NCBI GenBank assembly: GCA_013141325.1
Contig: JABFRE010000093.1
Location: 1 to 38,274, forward strand
Source of the DNA: Novosphingobium sp.
Lineage (GTDB): Bacteria; Pseudomonadota; Alphaproteobacteria; Sphingomonadales; Sphingomonadaceae
Length of the DNA stretch: 38,274 nucleotides
Direction: 5' to 3'
In this document: piece after piece, positions 17,160 to 26,095 of the stretch
Numbering within the stretch: position 1 is the stretch's first letter
How the letters are laid out: each line of letters opens with the position of its first letter
The notes under the pieces: model-generated
What the model was told of the DNA's origin: nothing
Databases searched by the model: none
What the model saw: the letters and a program-made list of their open reading frames with translations, nothing else
Position numbers and translations under genes: made by a program

Positions 17160-18326
17160 ATGTTCAACGACTACTACGGGCTGTCAGGACGGGCGTTTCA
17201 GCTCACTCCGGATCCGGCGTTCTATTTTGAGAGCCTGACCCATCGCAAGGCCCTGTCCTACCTGTCCTACGGACTGGCACAGGGCGAAGGCTTCGTGGTT
17301 ATCACAGGCGAGGTCGGAGCGGGCAAATCCACTCTGGTCGCGCACCTGATGGCGACGATCGATCCAGCCAGGCTGACCGCCGCGCAGATCGTCACCTCAA
17401 AGCTTGATGCCGAGGAACTGGTTCATGTCGTCGCCCAGGCGTTCGGACTGATCGTCGAAGGGCACGACAAGGCCAGCGCGCTCGGCGCGATCGAGGCTTT
17501 CCTGCACGACGAGGCCCGGGCCGGCCGCCGCTGCCTGCTGGTGGTCGATGAATCGCAAAACCTGCTGCTCGACGCCCTTGAAGAGCTGCGCATGCTCTCC
17601 AACTTCCAGCTGGGCGCGCACCCGCTGTTGCAGACCCTGCTGCTGGGTCAGCCGGAATTTCGCGAAACGATCCAGGCCCATCCGCAGCTCGAACAGCTCC
17701 GCCAGCGCGTGATCGCGGCGCACCACCTTGAAGCGATGGAGCGCGACGAGGTTCAGCCCTATATCGAACACCGCCTGAAATGCGTGGGCTGGGACGGCAA
17801 TCCGGCGTTCGATCAGCGCGTTTTCGCCGAGCTGTTCGAAGCTTCGGGCGGCGTGCCGCGGAGAATCAACCAGATCTGCAACCGGCTGATGCTGCTCGGT
17901 GCGGTCGAACAGCGTACCCGGATCGACGGTGCAATGCTGAGTCAGGTACTCGAAGAGCTTGAGCTCGACGGTACGCTTCAGCTCAAGAAGATCGAACGCA
18001 CTCCCGATCCAGCCGCTCATGCGGTTGCGGCGGCGCAAACGCCGGCGGACGGCGTTGCGCTGGCCCACGTCCAGACCCTGCTCGGCGAGCGCGACGCGCA
18101 GATCGCCGAACTGCAGCAGGCGGTGATCGAGCTCGCCAACGAACGCGAAGCCAGCGCTGGCGCGCCGCTCGGCGATGGCACGCGCGACGAAGCGATGCGG
18201 CTGCTTGAGGCCAAGTTCGGTGCGCTGGAAGCCAAGATGCTCGAGCAGGAGCGGACCATCCGCCATACGCTGACCATGCTCATCGAGTGGATTGAAGCCG
18301 ACGACGCCAGCCGCGCTGCCGCGTGA
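17160..18326 (+). CDS. XrtA-associated AAA ATPase (ExeA/GspA-like)
   Basis: This 388-residue protein opens with MFNDYYGLSGRAFQLTPDP, the hallmark of the ExeA/GspA-like ATPases found in PEP-CTERM loci (TIGR03015, from memory). The Walker A motif is TGEVGAGKSTL (about residues 46-56). The Walker B is CLLVVDESQNL and a sensor/arginine-finger region is GGVPRRINQICNR. After about residue 290 the chain is Ala-rich and changes to a predicted coiled coil (about 325-385, rich in Glu/Gln/Leu). It has no membrane segment, unlike classical ExeA. It probably energises assembly or regulation of the export machinery. ATG 17160 is preceded by AGAAGGA. The deacetylase gene follows 24 bases later. Confidence 0.9.
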   Translation: MFNDYYGLSGRAFQLTPDPAFYFESLTHRKALSYLSYGLAQGEGFVVITGEVGAGKSTLVAHLMATIDPARLTAAQIVTSKLDAEELVHVVAQAFGLIVEGHDKASALGAIEAFLHDEARAGRRCLLVVDESQNLLLDALEELRMLSNFQLGAHPLLQTLLLGQPEFRETIQAHPQLEQLRQRVIAAHHLEAMERDEVQPYIEHRLKCVGWDGNPAFDQRVFAELFEASGGVPRRINQICNRLMLLGAVEQRTRIDGAMLSQVLEELELDGTLQLKKIERTPDPAAHAVAAAQTPADGVALAHVQTLLGERDAQIAELQQAVIELANEREASAGAPLGDGTRDEAMRLLEAKFGALEAKMLEQERTIRHTLTMLIEWIEADDASRAAA

Positions 18327-18350
18327 CCTGACGGACAGGCGAGGCTTAGC

Positions 18351-19223
18351 GTGGATCATCCCCAACTCGTCAACGGCCTGTCGGTCGACGTTGAGGACTG
18401 GTTCCAGGTCGGGGCCTTCGAAGGCGTGATCGAACGCGACAGCTGGGACACTCTCGGCTCGAGGGTGGAGCGCAATTGCGATTCTATCCTCGCCATGTTT
18501 GCCGCCGCCGACGTCAAGGCGACATTTTTTACCCTGGGCTGGGTGGCTCAGCGCCACGGCGCCTTGATGCGGCGGATCGTCGCTGAAGGGCACGAGCTGG
18601 CCAGTCACGGCTGGGACCATGCCCGGGTCTTCCGGATGTCGCGTGAGGAATTCGCCGCCGATGTCGAGCGCAGCCGCAAGGCGCTGGAAGACGCGGCAGG
18701 GGTGGCGATCACCGGCTACCGAGCACCCAGCTTCTCGATCGATCAGCGCACGCCATGGGCCTATATGGTGCTGGCCGAACAGGGCTTTGTCTATAGCTCC
18801 AGCGTGGCGCCCATCACCCACGATCACTATGGCTGGCGCGAGGCGCCGCGGTTTGCGTTCAAGCCGCTGCCATGGTCGTCGCTCGTCGAAATACCGGTCA
18901 CGACCGCCCATTTTGCCGGACGCCGACTGGCGGCGGGAGGCGGGGGCTTCTTCCGGGTCTTGCCCTACGGTTTTTCGCGCTGGGCGATCCGCCAGGTCAA
19001 TACCGAGGATCACCGTCCGGCCGTGTTCTATTTCCATCCCTGGGAAATCGATCCCCAGCAGCCACGCGTCACCGGCGCATCGCTGCGCTCAAAGGCTCGG
19101 CACTATACGAACCTTGGCGTGATGGCGGAAAAGCTCGGGCAATTGATCCGCGAATTCGCCTGGGGTCGGATGGACGTGCTCGCCCTGCGCGAAGCCGAAC
19201 GCGCCGTGGAGCTGGCAGCATGA
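18351..19223 (+). CDS. Polysaccharide deacetylase (XrtA-associated, NodB fold)
   Basis: This 290-residue NodB-type deacetylase would remove N- or O-acetyl groups from the exopolysaccharide. The metal-binding motif 1 DVEDW (Asp-x-Glu-Asp, residues about 12-16), motif 2 ASHGWDH with the two histidines (about 84-90) and motif 3 RAPSFSI are all present. There is no signal peptide, so action is cytoplasmic or on a lipid-linked precursor. It fits 'polysaccharide deacetylase, PEP-CTERM locus' (TIGR03006, from memory). The GTG start at 18351 lies just before the VNGLSVDVEDW segment that opens this family. The stop overlaps the FemAB gene by 4 bases. Confidence 0.92.
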   Translation: MDHPQLVNGLSVDVEDWFQVGAFEGVIERDSWDTLGSRVERNCDSILAMFAAADVKATFFTLGWVAQRHGALMRRIVAEGHELASHGWDHARVFRMSREEFAADVERSRKALEDAAGVAITGYRAPSFSIDQRTPWAYMVLAEQGFVYSSSVAPITHDHYGWREAPRFAFKPLPWSSLVEIPVTTAHFAGRRLAAGGGGFFRVLPYGFSRWAIRQVNTEDHRPAVFYFHPWEIDPQQPRVTGASLRSKARHYTNLGVMAEKLGQLIREFAWGRMDVLALREAERAVELAA

Positions 19224-20296
19224 ACGCGCCGTTCCGCCCGGCGTCGCTGACCCTGCGGCAGGCCGATCTGGCCCAGCCCGACGAAGCCCTGCGGCTGGAG
19301 GCGTTTGTTGCCGACCATCCGGCAGGCACGCCGTTTCACCGCCCGGCCTGGCTGCATGCGACCGCGCGCGGCACAGGCAATCGGGCGCTGGCACTGGTGG
19401 CAGAACGGGCGGGGTCGCTGATCGGCTACCTGCCGCTGCTGGACGTCCGATCGCCGCTGTTCGGGCGGGTGTTGGTCGCAAGTGGATTTGGCGTCGGCGG
19501 CGGGGTGCTGAGCGAGGATGCGGCTGCGACCGCTGCGCTGTTCATCGGTGCCGAAGAACTGGCCAGCCGCAACTCTTGTCCGGCGATCGAGCTGCGCGGC
19601 GGACCGCTGCCCGAAGCGCGGAGCGGCTGGACCATTCGTCACGATTCGCACTGCGGCTTTGTCTGCGATCTGGCCATCGACGATGAGGCACAGCTTGCCG
19701 CGATCCCGCGCAAGCAGCGCGCCGAAGTGCGCAAGGGCCTGGCCAACGACCTGACGGTGGAGACCGGATCGGGCCTGGACGACCGCGCGGCGCACTACGC
19801 GGTCTACGCCCAGAGCGTCCGCAATCTGGGAACGCCGGTGTTCCCCCGGCAGCTGTTTTCCGAAGTGCTCGACGCCTTTGGCGTGGACGCCGACATTCTG
19901 ACTGTCCGGCACCGCGGGCAACCGGTCGCCAGCGTGCTCTCGCTGTACCACGCAGGCGCGGTGATGCCGTACTGGGGCGGGGGAACCCATGACGCACGCC
20001 GCCTGCGCGCGAACGACCGGATGTATTACGAACTGATGCTCCATGCCCGGCGGCGGGGCTGCACCCGTTTCGATTTCGGACGGTCGAAGACGGACAGTGG
20101 TGCCTATGATTTCAAACGCAACTGGGGATTCGAGCCTATGCCGCTGGGCTACGCCAGTTGGGCAGCCGACGGCGCGCCGCTGCGCGATGCCGATCCCACC
20201 AGCTCCCGCCACAGCGCCAAGATCGCGCTATGGAAGCGCTTGCCCTTGCCGCTGGCCAACGCGCTTGGCCCCTGGATCGCACGGGGGCTGGGATGA
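19220..20296 (+). CDS. FemAB-type acyl/aminoacyltransferase (XrtA-associated)
   Basis: This 358-residue FemAB-like protein belongs to the GNAT-related family found in PEP-CTERM loci (TIGR03019, from memory). The features seen are TPFHRPAWLHA near residue 33, the RKQRAEVRKGLAND segment near residue 170, NLGTPVFPRQLF, YWGGGTHDARRLRANDRMYYELM and FDFGRSKTDSGAYDFKRNWGF. The last corresponds to the FDFGRS...FK..WG motif of the family. It may add an amino acid or acyl group to the polysaccharide or a precursor; the donor is not known. It overlaps the deacetylase upstream and the glycosyltransferase downstream by 4 bases each. A second, more divergent FemAB-like protein lies in the other arm of the locus (8183-9181). 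Confidence 0.9.
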   Translation: MNAPFRPASLTLRQADLAQPDEALRLEAFVADHPAGTPFHRPAWLHATARGTGNRALALVAERAGSLIGYLPLLDVRSPLFGRVLVASGFGVGGGVLSEDAAATAALFIGAEELASRNSCPAIELRGGPLPEARSGWTIRHDSHCGFVCDLAIDDEAQLAAIPRKQRAEVRKGLANDLTVETGSGLDDRAAHYAVYAQSVRNLGTPVFPRQLFSEVLDAFGVDADILTVRHRGQPVASVLSLYHAGAVMPYWGGGTHDARRLRANDRMYYELMLHARRRGCTRFDFGRSKTDSGAYDFKRNWGFEPMPLGYASWAADGAPLRDADPTSSRHSAKIALWKRLPLPLANALGPWIARGLG

Positions 20297-21531
20297 GCAA
20301 CGAGATCCTGTTCCTCTCGCACCGGATGCCGTTCCCGCCCGACCGCGGCGACAAGATCCGTTCGCACCACATCCTGAAGCGTCTGGCGATGATCGCCCCG
20401 ATCCATATCGCCACCTTTGCCGACGACGAACGCGAGATCGCCGAAGAGGTGGAGCTGGCCACCCTGGCGCGCAGTTATCGGCTGGTCCGCCGGGTCAAGC
20501 CGCTGATCCTGGCCGGAATGCAGGCGCTCCTCACCCGCCAGCCGGCCAGCCTGCCCGCGTTCTACAGTGCCGAAATATCGGACTATGTCGCCGCAGTGCT
20601 GCGCGAACAGCCGATCTCTGCGATCTACGCCTTTTCCGGACAGATGGGCCAATACATTCCGGAAGACTTCAAGGGGCGGGTGATCTTCGATTTCGTCGAT
20701 GTCGATTCGGCCAAATTCGAAGCCTATGCCAAGCGTGACCGCGGCGTCACGGGCTGGATCAACGCCCGCGAAGCGCGGCTGCTGGCGCTGGAAGAGTCGC
20801 GGATAGCACGCCGCGCCGATATCAGCCTGTTCGTCTCATCCGAAGAAGCCGCGCTGTTCCGGGCGCGGCTGAGCCCGGAGGATCTTGCCGCCGCTGACGT
20901 CCGGACTCTGCGCAACGGTATCGACAGCCGCCTGTTCGATCCCGCGTTGGTTGGGGCTGAGCCGGCGCTGCTGGCCTGCACCGGACCGCGGATCATCTTT
21001 GCCGGACAAATGGACTACGCTCCCAATGTTGAAGCGGCGCTGCGGGTGATCGAGCGGTTGCTGCCGGCAATCCGCGAAACCTTGCCCAAGGCGACATTCC
21101 ACGTCGTCGGACGCAATCCCGCTGAAGAGCTGATGGACCACCACGGCAAGCACGGCGTGTTCGTGTGGGGCGGAGTGGACGATATCCGAACCTATCTGGC
21201 CGCTGCAGATCTGGCGTTGATCCCCCTGACGATCGCGCGCGGAGTGCAGAACAAGGTGCTGGAGGCTATGGCCATGAATTTGCCGGTGGTGCTGACCAGT
21301 GCGGCAGCCACCGGGATCGGCGCCACCGACGGCAAGCATTTTGCCGTAGCCGACAGCGACGCCAATCTGCTCGAGCGGGCTACGGCCCTGCTCAGCCATC
21401 CGCGTCAGGGCTGGAATCTTGGGGCAGAAGCACGGCGCCACGTCGTCGAAACGATGAGCTGGCAGGCAACGCTGGCGCCGCTGGCCGAACTGGTCGGCAT
21501 CGGCGCCGCGCGGGTCCGCGATGCCGCCTGA
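20293..21531 (+). CDS. Glycosyltransferase, GT4-like (XrtA/EpsH1 system-associated)
   Basis: This 412-residue GT-B fold glycosyltransferase opens with EILFLSHRMPFPPDRGDKIRSHHIL. It continues with DFVDVDSAKFEAYA, the acceptor-side segment of the 'sugar transferase, PEP-CTERM/EpsH1 system associated' family (TIGR03087, from memory). The C-terminal donor-binding half has IIFAGQMDYAPNVEA and IPLTIARGVQNKVLEAMAMNLPVV with the E-x7-E-like segment. It is cytoplasmic and would add one sugar to a lipid-linked intermediate. It is the only glycosyltransferase in the window, which is too few to build a repeat unit. It overlaps the FemAB gene by 4 bases and the exosortase gene by 11 bases. Confidence 0.92.
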   Translation: MSNEILFLSHRMPFPPDRGDKIRSHHILKRLAMIAPIHIATFADDEREIAEEVELATLARSYRLVRRVKPLILAGMQALLTRQPASLPAFYSAEISDYVAAVLREQPISAIYAFSGQMGQYIPEDFKGRVIFDFVDVDSAKFEAYAKRDRGVTGWINAREARLLALEESRIARRADISLFVSSEEAALFRARLSPEDLAAADVRTLRNGIDSRLFDPALVGAEPALLACTGPRIIFAGQMDYAPNVEAALRVIERLLPAIRETLPKATFHVVGRNPAEELMDHHGKHGVFVWGGVDDIRTYLAAADLALIPLTIARGVQNKVLEAMAMNLPVVLTSAAATGIGATDGKHFAVADSDANLLERATALLSHPRQGWNLGAEARRHVVETMSWQATLAPLAELVGIGAARVRDAA

Positions 21532-23077
21532 CGCGGTCGCTGGGGAAAGCACATTGCCGCCGGCCGGGCTCGACCCTGTCTGGCGCCGCGCTGCTTGGCA
21601 GGTTGCGCTGGTCTGGCTGACGCTGATCGCGGTGTTTTTCCGTGACTGGCTGGCAATGGCCGATCAATGGTGGAACAGTTCGACCTACAACCACATCCTG
21701 CTAGTTCCGGTGATTGTCGGTTGGCTGGTCTGGCAGCGCCGAGCCGAAGTTGTGCAACTGGCGCCGCTTGGCTGGCGGCCGGGACTGGTGCCGTTCGCTC
21801 TGTCGGTCGCGGTGTGGTTGTTGGGGGCGGTGTCCGGCTTCGATCTGCTGCGCCAGGCAGGGACGGTGGCGATGCTGCCTGCCAGCGCGCTGATTCTGCT
21901 GGGTCCCAAATCTGGGACCGCCCTGTTGTTTCCCTTTGCCTACATGGTTTTCCTGGTTCCGTTTGGCGACGAATTCGTACCCGCGCTGCAAACGATCACT
22001 GCGGCGCTGACCATCGCCTTGGTGCGCGTCAGCGGGATTCCGGCCCGGATAGAGGGGGTATTCATCGATACGCCCGCCGGTCTGTTCGAAGTCGCCGAAG
22101 CCTGCTCCGGAGTAAAATTCCTGATCGCGATGATCGCGCTGGGGGTGCTGGTGGCCCATGTCGGGTTCCGAAGCTGGAACCGCCGCGCCGTGTTCATGGC
22201 GCTGTGCGTAGTTGCCCCGGTGGTGGCCAACGGCCTGCGTGCCTTCGGCACGGTGCTGGCCGCGCAATACGTCGGGGCAGAGCGTGCCGGCGGGATTGAT
22301 CACCTGATCTACGGCTGGATCTTCTTCGCGCTGGTGATCGCGGCGGTGCTGGCGGTGTCTTGGCGATACTTCGATCGGGCCATCGACGCGCCGTTCATCG
22401 ATGCATCGGCCATCGCCGGCTCGCCCTGGCTGACCCGGCTGGAGCGATTTTCGCTGCGCCCGCTGGTTGCCGGGCTGGCGATGGCTGCCGTGGTTGTTGC
22501 CGGGCAGGGCTGGGCGCGCGCCGCCGACCGGCTCGTCGCGCCGTTGCCGACACGGATCAGCCTGCCAGAGGTACCCGGCTGGCACCGGATCGACTACGCC
22601 CCCCGTTTTGCCTGGCAGCCGCGCGCGGCGGGGTCCGATCATCACCTGCTGGGCCGCTATGCCGACCAACAGGGGCACGAAGTCGATGTGTTCTTCGCGC
22701 TCTACGCGACCCAGTCCGAAGGCAAGGAGGCCGGCGGCTTTGGCGAAGGTGCGCTGCGCCCCGACAGCGGCTGGTCATGGCAGGGTGCGGGGCCGGCACT
22801 GGCTGAGGGCAGGAGCGAGCGCCTGCTCTCCGCCGAGAGGACGGGGCGGCTGGCGCAGACCTATTACCGCACCGGGGATGTGCTGACGGGAAGCAACCTG
22901 AGGCTCAAGGTTGCCACCATCGCCAATCGGATAGTCCTGCGCCGGGCCACCACTACCACGCTGATCCTGTCGGCCGAGACTCGCCGGGGCCGGTTGCCCG
23001 AAGCCGATCTGGAGGCGTTCCGCGCTGCAATCGGACCGATCGGTCCGTGGATGGACCGCATGGCTTCCGGCCGCTAG
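21521..23077 (+). CDS. xrtA: Exosortase A fused to EpsI domain
   Basis: This 518-residue protein combines an N-terminal exosortase and a C-terminal EpsI-type domain. Residues about 20-290 are a multi-spanning membrane region carrying the exosortase catalytic residues: Cys195 in EACSGVKFL, Arg240 in NGLRAFG and His261 in DHLIYGW. They match the Cys/Arg/His set expected for transpeptidase-like cleavage of PEP-CTERM proteins. After a further membrane segment (about residues 315-332) the periplasmic EpsI domain follows (about 335-518), with ALYATQSEGKEA and TYYRTGDVLTG. The fusion is common in this family (TIGR03109 plus TIGR02914, from memory). No PEP-CTERM substrate is encoded in the window. 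It starts inside the glycosyltransferase gene (11-base overlap). Confidence 0.95.
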   Translation: MPPDAVAGESTLPPAGLDPVWRRAAWQVALVWLTLIAVFFRDWLAMADQWWNSSTYNHILLVPVIVGWLVWQRRAEVVQLAPLGWRPGLVPFALSVAVWLLGAVSGFDLLRQAGTVAMLPASALILLGPKSGTALLFPFAYMVFLVPFGDEFVPALQTITAALTIALVRVSGIPARIEGVFIDTPAGLFEVAEACSGVKFLIAMIALGVLVAHVGFRSWNRRAVFMALCVVAPVVANGLRAFGTVLAAQYVGAERAGGIDHLIYGWIFFALVIAAVLAVSWRYFDRAIDAPFIDASAIAGSPWLTRLERFSLRPLVAGLAMAAVVVAGQGWARAADRLVAPLPTRISLPEVPGWHRIDYAPRFAWQPRAAGSDHHLLGRYADQQGHEVDVFFALYATQSEGKEAGGFGEGALRPDSGWSWQGAGPALAEGRSERLLSAERTGRLAQTYYRTGDVLTGSNLRLKVATIANRIVLRRATTTTLILSAETRRGRLPEADLEAFRAAIGPIGPWMDRMASGR

Positions 23078-23087
23078 GAGCGACGCC

Positions 23088-24986
23088 ATGTGCGGAATTG
23101 CCGGTATCTTTCATCTCGCGACCCCAAAGCCGGTCGATCCGCTGCGGGTCGAGCGGATGTGCGATGCGATCGCGCACCGCGGGCCCGATGGCCACGGGGT
23201 CTGGACCGCCCACGGCGTCGGGTTGGGTCACCGCCGTCTGTCGATTATCGACGTTGCCGGATCGCCGCAGCCCATGGCCTCAAGCGACGGGCGGGCCATG
23301 CTGGTCTTCAACGGCGAGATCTACAATTTCCGTGAACTGCGCGAGGAGCTGCGCGGAGCGGGAGCGGAATTTTACACCGACGGCGACAGCGAAGTGATCC
23401 TTGCCGCGTGGCAGCGCTGGGGCCCCGGCTGCCTGCCGCGCCTGCACGGCATGTTCGCTTTCGCGATCTACGATCTGGGCGCGCGCACGTTGTTTCTGGC
23501 GCGGGACCGTCTGGGCGTGAAGCCGCTGTTCTACGCCCCGCTGAGCGATGGTAGCCTGGCCTTCGGCTCGGAGCTCAAGGCGCTGCTTGCCCATCCGCTG
23601 CTGCGCCGCGAGGTCGATCCGCTGGCGATCGAGGACTATCTGGCGTGGGGCTACGTGCCTGATCACCGCTCGATCCTGCAGGGGGTGCAAAAGCTGCCGG
23701 CCGGTCACGCACTGCTGCTGCGCCACGGTGCCCCGCTCCCCGCGCCGTCGCAGTGGTGGGACGTGTCGTTTGCAGAACGCCGCAGCGGCCGTGCCGCCGA
23801 TCTGGAGGTGGAGCTGCTGCATCTGCTGCGCCAGGCGGTCACCTCGCGGATGGTCTCGGACGTGCCGCTGGGAGCATTCCTGTCGGGCGGGGTCGACAGT
23901 TCCAGTGTAGTTGCACTGATGGCCGAGGCCAGCTGCAATCCGGTCAAGACCTGCTCGATCGGTTTCGATATCGCTGCGCTGGATGAAAGCAGCTACGCCG
24001 CCCAGGTTGCCGAACTCTTTGCCACCGACCACCGCAGCCGGGTGGTCTCCCCCGACGATTTCGGCGCGGTCGATCAGCTTGCGGCGATGTTCGACGAACC
24101 CTTTGCCGATGCTTCGGCACTGCCCACGTGGCGGGTCAGCCAGCTGGCCCGCGAAACGGTGACCGTGGCGCTGTCGGGCGACGGCGCCGACGAGGCCTTT
24201 GCCGGATACCGCCGTCACGCCTTTCAGCACGGCGAAGACCGGATGCGCTCGATCCTGCCGCAAGCGCTGCGCGGGCCGGTGTTCGGCGCGCTGGGCGCGA
24301 TCTATCCCAAGGCCGACTGGGCCCCGCGCCCGTTGCGCGCCAAGACCACCCTGCTTGCGCTCGCCGGAACCAGCGAGGCTGGCTATGCCCGGGCGATCGG
24401 CATCGTTCCGCCCGAGCTTCGCGAACCGCTCTATTCGCCCGCGTTCCTGCGCCTGCGCGGCGATTACCGCGCAGAACAGCCGTTCGAAGCGCTGATGCGC
24501 CGGGCGCCGGCCCGTTCGGGGCTGGACCGCGCGCAATATGCCGATCTCAAGTTCTGGTTGCCCGGCGATATCCTGACCAAGGTCGATCGCACCAGCATGG
24601 CGGTAAGCCTTGAGGCGCGCGAGCCGCTGCTCGATCACCGTCTGGTCGAATTCGCCGCCAGCCTCCCCGAAGGCCTGCGGCTGAAGCGCGGCGAGGGCAA
24701 GTGGCTGCTCAAGAAGACCATGCGCCGCTACCTGCCGGAGGATATCCTGTTCCGGCAGAAGCAGGGCTTCGTCACCCCGATCGCACAGTGGTTCCGCGGA
24801 CCTCTGGCCGAGACCGCGCGCTTGATCGGGACCAGCACAGCGCTCGCCCGCACCGGCTGGTTCGATACCCATCGCCTGTCAGCCGTCGCCGAGGCGCATA
24901 TTGCCGGGCGATCCGACAACGGCCGCCTGCTGTGGCAGCTGCTGATGCTGGAGCGTTCGCTGGCCCGTTTGGGGATCGCCGCCTGA
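23088..24986 (+). CDS. Glutamine-dependent amidotransferase, asparagine synthase-like (XrtA-associated)
   Basis: This 632-residue class II amidotransferase has the N-terminal nucleophile Cys2 (MCGIAGIF), the glutaminase residues HRGPDGHG and RLSIID, and a C-terminal PP-loop FLSGGVDSSSVV (about residues 261-272) that makes an acyl-adenylate. It fits 'XrtA/PEP-CTERM system amidotransferase' (TIGR03108, from memory). It is likely to amidate a sugar carboxylate of the polysaccharide rather than free aspartate. It starts 10 bases after the exosortase stop with GGAG upstream, so it is the last gene of the plus-strand arm. The activity on a uronic acid is inference. Confidence 0.93.
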   Translation: MCGIAGIFHLATPKPVDPLRVERMCDAIAHRGPDGHGVWTAHGVGLGHRRLSIIDVAGSPQPMASSDGRAMLVFNGEIYNFRELREELRGAGAEFYTDGDSEVILAAWQRWGPGCLPRLHGMFAFAIYDLGARTLFLARDRLGVKPLFYAPLSDGSLAFGSELKALLAHPLLRREVDPLAIEDYLAWGYVPDHRSILQGVQKLPAGHALLLRHGAPLPAPSQWWDVSFAERRSGRAADLEVELLHLLRQAVTSRMVSDVPLGAFLSGGVDSSSVVALMAEASCNPVKTCSIGFDIAALDESSYAAQVAELFATDHRSRVVSPDDFGAVDQLAAMFDEPFADASALPTWRVSQLARETVTVALSGDGADEAFAGYRRHAFQHGEDRMRSILPQALRGPVFGALGAIYPKADWAPRPLRAKTTLLALAGTSEAGYARAIGIVPPELREPLYSPAFLRLRGDYRAEQPFEALMRRAPARSGLDRAQYADLKFWLPGDILTKVDRTSMAVSLEAREPLLDHRLVEFAASLPEGLRLKRGEGKWLLKKTMRRYLPEDILFRQKQGFVTPIAQWFRGPLAETARLIGTSTALARTGWFDTHRLSAVAEAHIAGRSDNGRLLWQLLMLERSLARLGIAA

Positions 24987-24993
24987 CTCCTGC

Positions 24994-25021
24994 TTGACCG
25001 CGCCTGTACATGGGCTAGCTT
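24994..25021 (+). promoter_or_regulatory. Candidate sigma-70 promoter of the efflux cassette
   Basis: TTGACC (24994-24999) and TAGCTT (25016-25021) are 16 bases apart and end 36 bases before the ATG of the adaptor gene. This 71-base gap is where the exosortase locus ends and the efflux cassette begins. The match is to the general consensus only. Confidence 0.4.
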
Positions 25022-25057
25022 CCGGCAGGGCATCGGTACGGATGCAGGGGGAGTTCT

Positions 25058-26086
25058 ATGGGGTCGGCGCAGCACTCTACCGCAAAAAACAAGGCGTTGC
25101 GGTTCGTCCTTCTGGCAATTGCTGCGGGTGCCGCGCTGTGGTTTGGCGGCCGTGCGCTGGGCTGGTGGGGTTCCATCGACGATGGCCGGCTGAAACTGTT
25201 CGGCAATGTCGAGATCCGCGAGGTCCAGCTTGGCTTTCGGGTGCCCGGCAAGATCGAACGGCTGCTGGTAGACGAGGGTGACAAGGTGGTTCCCGGCCAG
25301 ATCCTTGCCGAACTGGATACGCGTCCCTTGCAGGATCGGCTGGCCAGCGCCGAAGCTCGGTTTGAATCCGCTTCGGCCACCGCAGAGCGCGATATCAACG
25401 GATCGCGCCCGCAGCAGATCAGCGAAGCCCGCGCCGACGTTGCCGCGGCCGATTCGGCTGTGGTCGAGGCGCGCCGCCAGAACACCCGTCGTCGGGCGCT
25501 GGAGGCCAAGGGTTTTCTCAGCAGAGCCGACCTGCAGAGCAGCGAAGCGGCGCTGCGCAGCGCCCAGGCCCGCCTGGCCCAGGCGCGCGCCGCGCTGTCA
25601 CTCGCAGAGGAAGGGACACGGGTCGAAGACCAGGCCGCCAGTGCCGCCAACCGCGATGCAATCCTGGCTGAGCGGCGCGCGGTGCAGACCGACATCGGCG
25701 ATGCCGTGCTCCGCGCGCAGGAACCGGGACAGGTTCTGACCCGCGCCCGCGAAGCCGGCGCGATCGTCCAGCCGGGCCAGACCGTGCTGACCCTGGCGCT
25801 GACGCAACCGGTGCGCGTGCGCGCCTATGTTGCCGAACCGGATCTGCACCGGATCCGCCCGGGTATGGCCGTAACCGTGCGGACCGATGGAACCGATCGC
25901 GAATGGCCGGCGACCATCGGTTTCATCTCGCCGGTGGCCGAATTCACGCCCAAGACCGTGCAGACCGAACAGCTGCGCACCGATCTGGTCTACCGCATCC
26001 GCCTTACGGTTGCCGATCCCAAGGGGGATCTGCGTCAGGGCGCGCCGGTGACCGTGATCGTCCCCACCGCTGCCGGCAAGAACTGA
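25058..26086 (+). CDS. HlyD-family efflux periplasmic adaptor (YhiI-like)
   Basis: This 342-residue membrane fusion protein has an N-terminal membrane anchor (about residues 13-32). The lipoyl half VQLGFRVPGKIERLLVDEGDKVVPGQIL (about 50-77) follows, then an Ala/Arg/Glu-rich hairpin of coiled coil (about 85-215). The second half-motif is VLRAQEPGQVLTRAREAGAIVQPGQTVLTL, with a beta-barrel end after it. It would couple the ABC-2 exporter encoded downstream to an outer-membrane channel. A strong GGGGGAG ribosome-binding run ends 5 bases before the ATG at 25058. It begins a four-gene operon. Family assignment to YbhG/YhiI-type adaptors is good; the cargo is unknown. Confidence 0.92.
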   Translation: MGSAQHSTAKNKALRFVLLAIAAGAALWFGGRALGWWGSIDDGRLKLFGNVEIREVQLGFRVPGKIERLLVDEGDKVVPGQILAELDTRPLQDRLASAEARFESASATAERDINGSRPQQISEARADVAAADSAVVEARRQNTRRRALEAKGFLSRADLQSSEAALRSAQARLAQARAALSLAEEGTRVEDQAASAANRDAILAERRAVQTDIGDAVLRAQEPGQVLTRAREAGAIVQPGQTVLTLALTQPVRVRAYVAEPDLHRIRPGMAVTVRTDGTDREWPATIGFISPVAEFTPKTVQTEQLRTDLVYRIRLTVADPKGDLRQGAPVTVIVPTAAGKN

Positions 26087-26095
26087 GCTGCGGGC

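Noticed and set aside
17397-19037. Antisense frame of 546 codons over the ATPase and deacetylase genes
   Set aside because: It spans two well-supported genes and their intergenic gap and shows no domain.
23280-24872. Long antisense open frame (530 codons) opposite the amidotransferase
   Set aside because: The plus strand has Cys2 and PP-loop motifs of an asparagine-synthase-like enzyme. The antisense translation has no recognisable motif or ribosome-binding site.
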